From the NCBI RefSeq assembly GCF_023205015.1, contig NZ_CP096258.1, positions 1,364,001 through 1,428,000 of the forward strand: a stretch of 64,000 nucleotides of DNA. Direction: 5' to 3'. The position numbers and the translations under genes are program-made. Within the stretch, counting starts at the first letter, position 1; every line of letters begins with the position of its first letter. Source of the stretch: Providencia rettgeri. GTDB lineage: Bacteria; Pseudomonadota; Gammaproteobacteria; Enterobacterales; Enterobacteriaceae. Positions 17,282 through 24,337 of the stretch are shown piece by piece. The notes beneath the pieces were generated by a model. The model was given only the letters and a program-made list of their open reading frames with translations. It was not told the DNA's origin and ran no database searches.

Positions 17282-18031
17282 ATGAGACTTAAACTAATAA
17301 TTAGTTATATAATTAAATTTACAGTTAATTGTCTTATGCTATTAATCTCAATAAATAGTTACGCTGATAATCGTCCCGGTTTTGTCTGTGGGCAGTTTAA
17401 CGGAACAGTTATAGAAGTTCCTGACAAGTATGTTTTTCCATTTGCTGAATATGAAGGGTATAGCTATTTTGACCCAAGGTTTGTTGAAAATAAAGAAGGA
17501 TGTGATGCTAATTTTAGAGAATTAACATTAATAACGCATTGGCCTTATATGACAAGTGTTGATCCCCAAAAAAAATTTCATCTTGAAATAGATGAAAAAA
17601 CGATAAGAATTATATTGAGACCAATTAGAGAGAAAGATTATTCATTAACACAAAAAATGAAAAATTATCTAAATGCATCATATTTAGGAAAGCGAAGTCA
17701 AATATTTTATGACGATGATTCCGAACTTCAATATGTTGACTATTTTGATGAATATAATGTATCTGAAAAACTATATAGTGGAAAAAAAACTCAAAAGAAA
17801 AGATCTTTTTTTTGGTTCGAAAAAGAAAATGAAGTTATTGCTATCTTAGAATGCTTATGGCTACCATTGGAAAATAAATATTCAAGTTGTAATATGAGTT
17901 TTTCAATATTAGAAAAAGGTATACTTGCAGAGATTAAATTTGGTTTTGATAAGTATAATCAATGGAGGGATATAATGAATGAAGTTAAGGTTTTTGTCTT
18001 CGGTTTTATTAAGGATGAATATTATGAGTAA
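17282..18031 (+). CDS. Exported four-cysteine family-B protein B2
   Basis: Not recognised. It has 249 aa and a signal peptide ending NSYA before DNRPGF. It is a paralogue of B1 and B3 with the same first block (NRPGFVCGQFN, FAEYEGYSYFDPRF, ENKEGCDANFR) and the same four cysteines (ECLW and SSCN near the end). The middle, about residues 80-180, is clearly different from B1 and B3, as expected if specificity lies there. AATAGGT precedes the ATG. Its stop overlaps the start of the next T-like frame by 8 bases (ATGAGTAA), an arrangement that couples translation of the two. Confidence 0.8.
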   Translation: MRLKLIISYIIKFTVNCLMLLISINSYADNRPGFVCGQFNGTVIEVPDKYVFPFAEYEGYSYFDPRFVENKEGCDANFRELTLITHWPYMTSVDPQKKFHLEIDEKTIRIILRPIREKDYSLTQKMKNYLNASYLGKRSQIFYDDDSELQYVDYFDEYNVSEKLYSGKKTQKKRSFFWFEKENEVIAILECLWLPLENKYSSCNMSFSILEKGILAEIKFGFDKYNQWRDIMNEVKVFVFGFIKDEYYE

Positions 18032-18167
18032 AGGTATGGCTAGTTTTTCAATTAATTATAATGATATCGCAAGTTTAAATGTTATTTTATTAGAAAGTAA
18101 ATTTGCAAATTCTATGGGCGAAGAAAATGTTTCAAGTATACCTAGTGAGGATATTTTTATAATTTAA
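18024..18167 (+). pseudogene. Remnant T2: truncated N-terminal module of family T
   Basis: A 47-codon frame that starts inside the end of B2 (ATG 18024) and stops at 18167. The stretch SFSINYNDIASLNVILLESK lines up with DLKLTRSDVSNAIKILYVTK of the large T protein: the D, the IL pair and the K keep register. After residue 30 it diverges. It is the most degraded of the three T copies, but it holds the same place directly behind a B gene. Confidence 0.5.
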
Positions 18168-18197
18168 AATATATTGATTTATTTAAACAGGTGCAGT

Positions 18198-18920
18198 ATG
18201 AAATTTGAAATGATAATTAATTATCTAATTAAATTTACAGTTAATTGTCTTGTTTTATTGATTTCCATAAATAGTTTCGCTGATAATCGCCCCGGTTTTG
18301 TCTGTGGGCAGTTTAATAAGAATATTATAGAAGTTCCTGGCGAGTATGTTTTTCCATTTGCGGAATATGAAGGGTATAGCTATTTTGACCCAAGGTTTAT
18401 TGAAAATAAAAAAGGGTGTGAGGCTAATTTTAGAGTGCTGCCAATGCGAATGTCTTGGTCTGATTTGAAACCATCTAATGAGGTAAGTAATGATGTTAAA
18501 ATTATAGAGGTTTATGCTGAACCATTAAAAGGAAACCCTGAAAAATATTTGAGTTATAGAAAACACCTGTATTTAGATATGGGGTACCTCAAAAGAAAGG
18601 GGGAGTTATATTATGATGAAGAGTTGGATCTTTATTTTACTGAAGTGACTGTAACAATACGAAGAAGTATTGGTCATAAAGATGATATGTATTTTAATAA
18701 AAAAGGATATTATTGGAAGGAAATTAATAATGAAGTGTTTTTTTTAATTGAGTGTGAATGGTTACCAATTGATGAGAAGTATCATAAGTGTTTTCAATAT
18801 TTTTTGATTCCAGAAATAGGAACTAAGGTTAAATTTTATTTTGATGCTAAAGAATTATCTAATAGCAATATAATGAGGGAAAAAATACGAATTTTTTTAC
18901 TCGACCATGTTAAAAATTAG
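18198..18920 (+). CDS. Exported four-cysteine family-B protein B3
   Basis: Not recognised. It has 240 aa. The frame is open from a TTG at 18174, but the ATG at 18198 has AGG upstream and gives the same length as B1. A signal peptide ends NSFA before DNRPGF. Conserved blocks are as in B1: FVCGQF, AEYEGYSYFDPRF, KGCEANFR, RKGELYYDEEL, ECEW and YHKCF. The first 150 bases follow B2 most closely, whereas the middle follows B1, so the gene is a mosaic. It is followed after 8 bases by the near-complete T protein. Confidence 0.8.
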   Translation: MKFEMIINYLIKFTVNCLVLLISINSFADNRPGFVCGQFNKNIIEVPGEYVFPFAEYEGYSYFDPRFIENKKGCEANFRVLPMRMSWSDLKPSNEVSNDVKIIEVYAEPLKGNPEKYLSYRKHLYLDMGYLKRKGELYYDEELDLYFTEVTVTIRRSIGHKDDMYFNKKGYYWKEINNEVFFLIECEWLPIDEKYHKCFQYFLIPEIGTKVKFYFDAKELSNSNIMREKIRIFLLDHVKN

Positions 18921-18928
18921 GAGATGAT

Positions 18929-19177
18929 ATGAGAAATCAAGAAATCAAGAAATCAAGAAATCAAGAAATTAGAAAGGGTGATTTAAAGTTAACTCGTAGT
19001 GATGTTTCTAATGCAATTAAAATTTTATACGTAACCAAAGAACCAAAGTTGATGTATGAATATTTGGAAAGTAAAGGAGACCGATATGCTAAATTAGCTA
19101 ATAGTGTGGTTAAAGGTGATTCTCTTTCAGGTGCTTTTGCGCTTAATTATTTAGATGAAGCTATTTTAGCAAGATGA
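18929..19177 (+). pseudogene. T protein, N-terminal part (split by frameshift)
   Basis: Not recognised. An 82-aa frame starts at an ATG with GGAGATGAT upstream, 8 bases after B3. Residues 3-19 are encoded by an 8-bp tandem repeat and read RNQEIKKSRNQEIRKG. The block GDLKLTRSDVSNAIKILYVT is shared with T1 and T2. The frame ends at AGA-TGA (19172-19177). In the +1 frame the protein continues without a stop into the frame at 19206, reading EFIIELIRYDMAIAY, which joins smoothly to the family-A-like domain. The two pieces therefore form one protein of about 465 aa with a single frameshift. There is no signal peptide. Confidence 0.65.
18932..18971 (+). repeat. 8-bp tandem repeat at the start of the T protein
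   Basis: AGAAATCA repeated four times without change (18932-18963), followed by AGAAATTA. It begins directly after the ATG of the T frame. Because 8 is not a multiple of 3, gain or loss of one unit would change the frame. Confidence 0.9.
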
Positions 19178-19205
19178 GTTTATAATTGAGCTTATTCGCT
19201 ATGAT

Positions 19206-20324
19206 ATGGCAATAGCTTATGTTCAAACCCTAAAAAATAGATTTGAAGATGGAATGGATGTAATCTATGGTGATATAAATCACATAGAGGCTAAATTATT
19301 TCATAGTAGTGTATTTTCTTATTATAATCTTCCTTCTGATGCATGGACTTTAGAACCTGTATTTTTTGTGTTACCTAGAGAACAAAGAGAGAGTTATTGG
19401 CAGAGAGCTTTAAATTCTGTAGGTGATATAGAAAGTGAAACATTATTAAGTATAAATACTAAAGATATAATGTTTAGAGCATTATATGAAGCTCCAGCGC
19501 ATATGCAGCCTAAAATACATAGTTGGACTAAACGAGTTCTGGATATTGATAATGTAGTAGATGGCGTGGTGGTTACAGCCAAGAAATCTTATCAAAATAT
19601 TATATCTCATATAGAAGAAGATAATATGGATAGAATAAATACAATTATTTATAATACAGGAAACCCTTTAATTGATAGAGGAACAGAGCGTTTTTCATTT
19701 TGGGATTATCCTTCACAACATTTAGAATCATTTCAAGTACAAACAGATTGGCGTGGCCAAACGGAATTTACACATAAAAATCTATTGTCTGAATATTATT
19801 TAGAAAGACCTGACTATATATTACCAGAAACAGGCTTATTTGATTCACCATCAGTTAATTATCAACCAGATGTTGCTCATTATGATCGTATGATTGATGA
19901 TTTAAGGGGAAATATGCCATCAATAAACAACAAGCCAACACCTCCAATTAAGTATCCACATAATATGGTAGATAAATCGATATTGGAAAGCACTTATCCA
20001 AAATCCGAACCGAATAGGCAATTAGCACCTCGTACAACAAACCTACTTGATAGGTTTAAGGATAATGAAACACCAACAAATTATTATCTAGAACGCCCGA
20101 GTGTTGTTCTTCCGGGAACGCCAGGATTTAAAGACTTCCCTACAGATACCATAAGAAATAACCATCATTTTGAAAATATGATTGGCCAGTTAAGAGACAA
20201 TATGTCATCAATGAACAATTCAATGGACTCATTTGATGATAAATACTCAATACCCTCAATGCCAAGTATACCTGAATTTAGTTATAGTGGTTATTCTTCT
20301 GGAGGATCTTTTAGTTTTAATTAA
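19206..20324 (+). CDS. T protein, main part with family-A-like domain and C-terminal repeats
   Basis: Not recognised. It is 372 aa from the first ATG in this frame, but the frame is open further upstream to 19170 and is probably the continuation of the 18929 frame. Residues 1-115 resemble the exported A proteins (RFEDG, GDINHIEAK, LPSDAW, FFVLPREQRESYW). Residues 195-242 and 291-338 are two copies of a repeat that opens YYLERP and continues with LP-x-T and R-x-NM-x-S-x-NN. The tail is rich in S, G and F (GYSSGGSFSFN). There is no signal peptide or membrane segment. A large cytosolic or non-classically delivered protein beside an exported partner fits an effector-like role, but this is inference. 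Confidence 0.7.
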   Translation: MAIAYVQTLKNRFEDGMDVIYGDINHIEAKLFHSSVFSYYNLPSDAWTLEPVFFVLPREQRESYWQRALNSVGDIESETLLSINTKDIMFRALYEAPAHMQPKIHSWTKRVLDIDNVVDGVVVTAKKSYQNIISHIEEDNMDRINTIIYNTGNPLIDRGTERFSFWDYPSQHLESFQVQTDWRGQTEFTHKNLLSEYYLERPDYILPETGLFDSPSVNYQPDVAHYDRMIDDLRGNMPSINNKPTPPIKYPHNMVDKSILESTYPKSEPNRQLAPRTTNLLDRFKDNETPTNYYLERPSVVLPGTPGFKDFPTDTIRNNHHFENMIGQLRDNMSSMNNSMDSFDDKYSIPSMPSIPEFSYSGYSSGGSFSFN

Positions 20325-20477
20325 TATTTAAAAAGTCCGCTTATAATAAAATAAATTATTTCAGTTATTAGTAATCTAATGGTGATTGCTGATGTTTTTT
20401 TGTATGTGGGCAATGTTTTTTTACATAATTGTTTTTAATATTATTGGTTTCTAACTTTATGAATAACAAGGATGTAT

Positions 20478-21146
20478 ATGAATTATAAATTAATATTTTT
20501 GCTTTCAGTTTTTCTTCTCAGTGCTTGCCAAAATCCTCAAGGAAATAATGTAAAATATAATAAAAAGAATATAATTAGTTTTTGTGAAACAAAAGGTGTT
20601 AAAACGCCACGTCTTTTCTTTATGCTACAGATGTTATACTTTTCTGAATCTAAGGATTTAATATTTGATAGAAAAAAATTAGTCATTTTTAAGGGTGAAA
20701 AAGATAATAACCCAATGTTAGAATTTTTAAAGTATCCAAAAGAAGCATTTATTAAAAAATTAAGCCATGAACAGGCAATGGATTTTTATCGTGAGAATTT
20801 AAATGAAATGGGAATGTCTTATCATGCTTGGATTTTAGCAGATGTTTTAGATGTTATTAATGAGAGAAACCGAGAGGCACTATGGCAACAGTTCGTTTTT
20901 GTGATGAATAACAACGATCCTGAGAAAGAAGCTAAATTATTCATAATGCTCTGGTATGCAATGGTAAGGGAAGCCGCTAAACCATTATCAGACAAGCAAA
21001 TTAAAAGTAAAAAATGGCTGGAAAAAATGAGGCGGATTACTTTAGTTAAAAATATAGAAAAAGAATTAGACTTTATGTTTGAAGAAATGATTAATGATTC
21101 AATGAACTTTAATAAGAATAAAAGGAGTTCTAATGATGGTTTCTAA
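20478..21146 (+). CDS. Family-A lipoprotein A2, unrecognised
   Basis: Not recognised. It has 222 aa with a clear lipoprotein signal: the lipobox LSAC has its cysteine at residue 17, and Q at +2 favours the outer membrane. Starting at 20478 rather than the ATG at 20472 gives AAGG a 6-base spacing. The family-A domain is in the C-terminal half: LSHEQAMDFYRENL, MSYHAW, LADVLDVIN, ALWQQF, LFIMLWYAM, KKWLEKMRR. A longer, different N-terminal part precedes it. The end overlaps the start of A3 by 14 bases, so A2 and A3 are one translational unit. Confidence 0.75.
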   Translation: MNYKLIFLLSVFLLSACQNPQGNNVKYNKKNIISFCETKGVKTPRLFFMLQMLYFSESKDLIFDRKKLVIFKGEKDNNPMLEFLKYPKEAFIKKLSHEQAMDFYRENLNEMGMSYHAWILADVLDVINERNREALWQQFVFVMNNNDPEKEAKLFIMLWYAMVREAAKPLSDKQIKSKKWLEKMRRITLVKNIEKELDFMFEEMINDSMNFNKNKRSSNDGF

Positions 21147-21780
21147 ATCTATTATTCCTAAATTAATTTTTATAATTTTATCATGTTTAATTCTCATAAA
21201 TAAAGGTTACTCTTTTAATGAAAAATATAACCCTCAAAAGGTAAATGATTCAAGTGATAAATATTTCAGTATTTTTATTTATCTAGAAAAAGAGTTTTTA
21301 AATAATTATATGAAGGCACAGGGTGAATCATTCACCAGTGAAAAACGGAGTCGGTATCAAAAAGAAGTCAAATTAGCATACGGACGAATTATGAAAAATC
21401 GCAAAGAAAGTGATAACATCCCAATTGGTGATATTACACATCAAGAATTTATTAAAATAAAAAAAGAAGCGATGTTAAATTCAGGAATTCCTTATGAAGG
21501 TTGGTTGTTTAAAGATGTATTTGAAGTATTATCTATAGATAAACAGAATAAAATTATAGGGAAACTATTAAATAGCTTTTCTAATAAATCACTTAATGGT
21601 GAATCAGCGTTATTTGCTAGCATTTGGCTAGACATGAAAGAAGAAGCCGCGCAATCTGCATCGATAAAACAGCAACAAAGCCAAGCTTGGCTAGATAAAA
21701 TGCGAAAGATCCCTTTAGTTATTACATTAGAAGAGACGATAAATGAAACAGAGAAATTGTTTAATGAATTCACTTACTAG
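21133..21780 (+). CDS. Exported family-A protein A3, unrecognised
   Basis: Not recognised. It has 215 aa and a signal peptide (about residues 1-27, ending KGYS before FNEK). It shares the domain of A1, A2 and the T protein: GDITHQEFIKIKKEAM, IPYEGW, FKDVFEVLS, LFASIWLDM, QAWLDKMRKIPLV. AAGGAG lies 5 bases before the first of two ATG codons (21133 or 21136). It is the last gene of the locus. A hairpin follows about 100 bases later, and beyond it the conserved cdd gene lies on the other strand. Confidence 0.75.
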   Translation: MMVSKSIIPKLIFIILSCLILINKGYSFNEKYNPQKVNDSSDKYFSIFIYLEKEFLNNYMKAQGESFTSEKRSRYQKEVKLAYGRIMKNRKESDNIPIGDITHQEFIKIKKEAMLNSGIPYEGWLFKDVFEVLSIDKQNKIIGKLLNSFSNKSLNGESALFASIWLDMKEEAAQSASIKQQQSQAWLDKMRKIPLVITLEETINETEKLFNEFTY

Positions 21781-21876
21781 GGCATATATTAATCAAAACT
21801 AGTGAGTCCTATTATGGATGGCCACTTTGCAGGTAAATGGTTTTGTGAACAAGATTAAAGTTCTAATAACAACTAT

Positions 21877-21916
21877 ACGGTTATTGCTATTTATTCAAGC
21901 TCCCAGCAATAACCGT
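21877..21916. terminator. Inverted repeat between A3 and cdd
   Basis: Stem ACGGTTATTGC / GCAATAACCGT with an 18-base loop, between convergent genes. The T-tract is weak (TATATTTAAA). Confidence 0.5.
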
Positions 21917-21937
21917 TATATTTAAATAAATATAAAA

Positions 21938-22825
21938 TTAATCCAAATAAGCTAATTCAATATTTTGGCAACCCAGTGCTTGTAATGTATTTTCGGTAAC
22001 ATACCAATGTTTGATAATTGCATCTTGCTTTTCAACAAACTTAGCTTGGTCGATGGCGTGAATATCTTTACCTGCAAGGTTAATCATAATTAAAGCGGCT
22101 TGTAGTGGCGGTAAACTTGGGTTAAATGCGGCATTTTCTGCGTAGCGTCCGGTAAACAGTGAGCCATCTTTTAATTGTAACGCAATTCCTGAATGGGATT
22201 GGCTATAAGGTGCATGGGATTGGTTTGCAGCCTCAATTGCTGCACTTAATAACCGGTCACGGCTTTGGTTTTTATAGCCATGGTCAACAGGGTCGAGTAG
22301 TAAAGTAGTAATGTTTAAGTCAGACGGCCCAAATGAGTCGGGTAAATAGTGGTGTAGTACTGCGGGTGTGCGGCCTGGTAAATTCACCATAATTTTACCA
22401 CCTTCACGTAATTCATTCATAAATTGGCGGCAGTGGCCACAAGGTGTGTAATTCACAGTAATTGAGGTAATCTGCGTTTCACCTTTCATCCAAGAGTGTG
22501 TCACTGCACACTGTTCTGCATGGATCACTTGGCCCATTGATACATGGCTAAATTCCATATTGGCACCAAAATACAAGTTACCACTTGCTCCACGTGCGAT
22601 TGCACCCACGTTAAAATGGGAAATAGGAGTGAGGGCATAGGCAGCAGCAAAAGGTAATAATGCAAAGGCTAACTCAGCGTCGTCTACACTTGTTTCAGCT
22701 TTAATCTGTTTAACTTGTTCCGCCGTTAACATGCCTTGAAAATCAGATTTATCAATGATAGGTCTAAGTACTGACTGTAACTTTTCTGGAAGCTCGGCCC
22801 AAGCGGCCTTAAATCTTGAATGCAT
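21938..22825 (-). CDS. cdd: Cytidine deaminase Cdd
   Basis: Deaminates cytidine and deoxycytidine to uridine and deoxyuridine in pyrimidine salvage. The 295 aa protein (E. coli 294) is the long two-domain enterobacterial form. The catalytic domain shows HAEQCAVTHSW (zinc His and catalytic Glu) and TPCGHCRQFMNEL (zinc cysteines). The C-terminal domain is the inactive copy, with HAPYSQSHSGIALQ. Tandem CRP sites 58 to 124 bases upstream suggest the CRP/CytR control known for E. coli cdd. It is monocistronic. Confidence 0.95.
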   Translation of the reverse strand: MHSRFKAAWAELPEKLQSVLRPIIDKSDFQGMLTAEQVKQIKAETSVDDAELAFALLPFAAAYALTPISHFNVGAIARGASGNLYFGANMEFSHVSMGQVIHAEQCAVTHSWMKGETQITSITVNYTPCGHCRQFMNELREGGKIMVNLPGRTPAVLHHYLPDSFGPSDLNITTLLLDPVDHGYKNQSRDRLLSAAIEAANQSHAPYSQSHSGIALQLKDGSLFTGRYAENAAFNPSLPPLQAALIMINLAGKDIHAIDQAKFVEKQDAIIKHWYVTENTLQALGCQNIELAYLD

Positions 22826-22882
22826 GAGTTACTCTCCCTATTTTAATTGTTTTTATTCTATTCAATAATACGTAGAACTATA

Positions 22883-22898
22883 TGTGATGATTGTCACT
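22883..22898. promoter_or_regulatory. CRP site 1 upstream of cdd
   Basis: TGTGA-tgattg-TCACT, 9 of 10 core bases of the CRP consensus, centred 65 bases before the cdd ATG (read on the minus strand). Confidence 0.7.
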
Positions 22899-22933
22899 AT
22901 TTTGAATGTAATACATGAAACATATTCTTTTGT

Positions 22934-22949
22934 TGTGAGATATATCTCA
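22934..22949. promoter_or_regulatory. CRP site 2 upstream of cdd
   Basis: TGTGA-gatata-TCTCA, 9 of 10 core bases, centred 51 bases from site 1. Spacing of about 52 bases between two CRP sites is characteristic of CytR-regulated promoters, where CytR binds between them. Confidence 0.7.
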
Positions 22950-23031
22950 TATTTTATCAGTGTGCGTATGAGCAAGAGGCTATTGAACTCCTCTTACCCA
23001 TATATTTGGTTATTGGCTTAATGAATTAAGC

Positions 23032-23727
23032 TTAGCTAAAAAGATGTAAAATGACAGGGAATATAAACGGGGCAATAAGTGAGGTGATAACCCCACAGGT
23101 CATTAATGCAAGAGAACTATAAGCACCTTCAATGTAATTCACTTCGGCACAGCGGGCAGTGCCTAGGGCGTGGGAAGCGGTTCCCATCGCGAGCCCTCTT
23201 GAGGCGTGGGTTCGTACACGCAGTACATCAAATAAGCTATGGCCAAACATGGCGCCTAAGATCCCAACAAACAACACGCAAGCGGCACTAATCGCAGGGA
23301 TCCCGCCAACCGAATCAGCAACAGCCATCGCAATAGGGGTAGTGACAGATTTAGGTAAAATAGAACCCGCGATATCCGGGGTTGCCCCCAACCATAACGC
23401 GATGGCGGCACCGCTAAACATGGCCACTAAACTACCTGCAAAACAAATACTTAATAAAGATTTCCACTGGGCTCGAATTTGGTGCATTTGTTCGTAAAGT
23501 GGAAAAGCGAGCGCAACGACTGCGGGTTGTAGTAAATCATTGAGTATTTTGCTACCTGCAAAATAGTGCTCATAAGAAGTATTTGTGACGACCAATAGTG
23601 CAATCAATACCGCAATAGTAATTAATAGTGGGTTTAAAATCGGTAACTTAAATGTAGTCGACAACTTACGAGCCAAATAAAACACCACAATAGTCAGCGG
23701 CAATGACCACCAAATATGTTCTAACAT
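23032..23727 (-). CDS. yohK: LrgB-family membrane protein YohK
   Basis: Inner-membrane protein of the LrgB/CidB family, paired with the LrgA-type YohJ. The family is linked to murein hydrolase control or export of small metabolites; the E. coli role is not settled. The 231 aa match the E. coli length. Motifs include LPKSVTTPIAMAVADSVGG, MFGHSLFDVLRVRTHASRGL and MGTASHALGTARCAE, which are diagnostic for LrgB. The start codon overlaps the yohJ stop by one base, so translation is coupled. Confidence 0.93.
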   Translation of the reverse strand: MLEHIWWSLPLTIVVFYLARKLSTTFKLPILNPLLITIAVLIALLVVTNTSYEHYFAGSKILNDLLQPAVVALAFPLYEQMHQIRAQWKSLLSICFAGSLVAMFSGAAIALWLGATPDIAGSILPKSVTTPIAMAVADSVGGIPAISAACVLFVGILGAMFGHSLFDVLRVRTHASRGLAMGTASHALGTARCAEVNYIEGAYSSLALMTCGVITSLIAPFIFPVILHLFS

Positions 23728-24194
23728 TATTCATTCCCCTTAGTTTTATCATTATTAATGACCGAAGAAACTGGCTCTTCGGGGGGTAAAGGAACGTCAT
23801 CAGGTTGAGCCCCAACGACAGGGCGTTCCTTATGAATATAGTTGGAGCTGATGGCGACAACGACCATAACGATTAAGGTACTAACCACACAGGAAACGAT
23901 AATAGGAACCATTTGTTGGCTAATTAATTCATAGTAATTCATTATGCCAACACCAATAGGAACAAACAGGATGGTCATGTTTTTCAACAAAATGCTGCAA
24001 CCGGGTTGTGCCCACTTTGCGGGGATAATTTGTAACGCAAGCAATATGAATAAAATTAACATGCCGACAATGCTGCCGGGAATGGAGAATGGAAGTAGTG
24101 TTGAGATAAGGTTTCCAATAATCAGGCAAAGGTAGAGTATTGCGAAAGCTCGCAAATACTGCCATCCCGTTATCAGTACCTGTTTAAATGACAT
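23727..24194 (-). CDS. yohJ: LrgA/CidA-family membrane protein YohJ
   Basis: Holin-like LrgA/CidA protein with four membrane segments, partner of YohK. The core matches E. coli YohJ (LLPFSIPGSIVGMLILFILL; GCSILLKNMTILFVPIGVGIM). At 155 aa it is longer than E. coli YohJ (about 132). The extra is a soluble, proline-rich C-terminal tail (VPLPPEEPVSS), probably facing the cytoplasm. It is the first gene of the yohJ-yohK operon. The order cdd-yohK-yohJ keeps the E. coli neighbourhood. Confidence 0.92.
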   Translation of the reverse strand: MSFKQVLITGWQYLRAFAILYLCLIIGNLISTLLPFSIPGSIVGMLILFILLALQIIPAKWAQPGCSILLKNMTILFVPIGVGIMNYYELISQQMVPIIVSCVVSTLIVMVVVAISSNYIHKERPVVGAQPDDVPLPPEEPVSSVINNDKTKGNE

Positions 24195-24274
24195 GAGACT
24201 GGTCCTGTAATGTAATATCTATTCATCATACAATTAACTTTATTATTGTGCTACCGATCACAATAAAAAGCCAA

Positions 24275-24305
24275 TAAAAAAGTGGGAAGTATTTAGCTTC
24301 CCACT
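24275..24305 (-). terminator. Intrinsic terminator after metG
   Basis: Stem AGTGGGAAG / CTTCCCACT with a 7-base loop, followed by TTTTTT on the minus strand. Confidence 0.85.
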
Positions 24306-24337
24306 TTTGATGAATAACAGACTAGAGCAAGTATGGG

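Noticed and set aside
21814..21858. Fourteen-codon frame MDGHFAGKWFCEQD after A3
   Set aside because: No ribosome site and too short to judge; could be a gene remnant, but no parent sequence is visible in the window.
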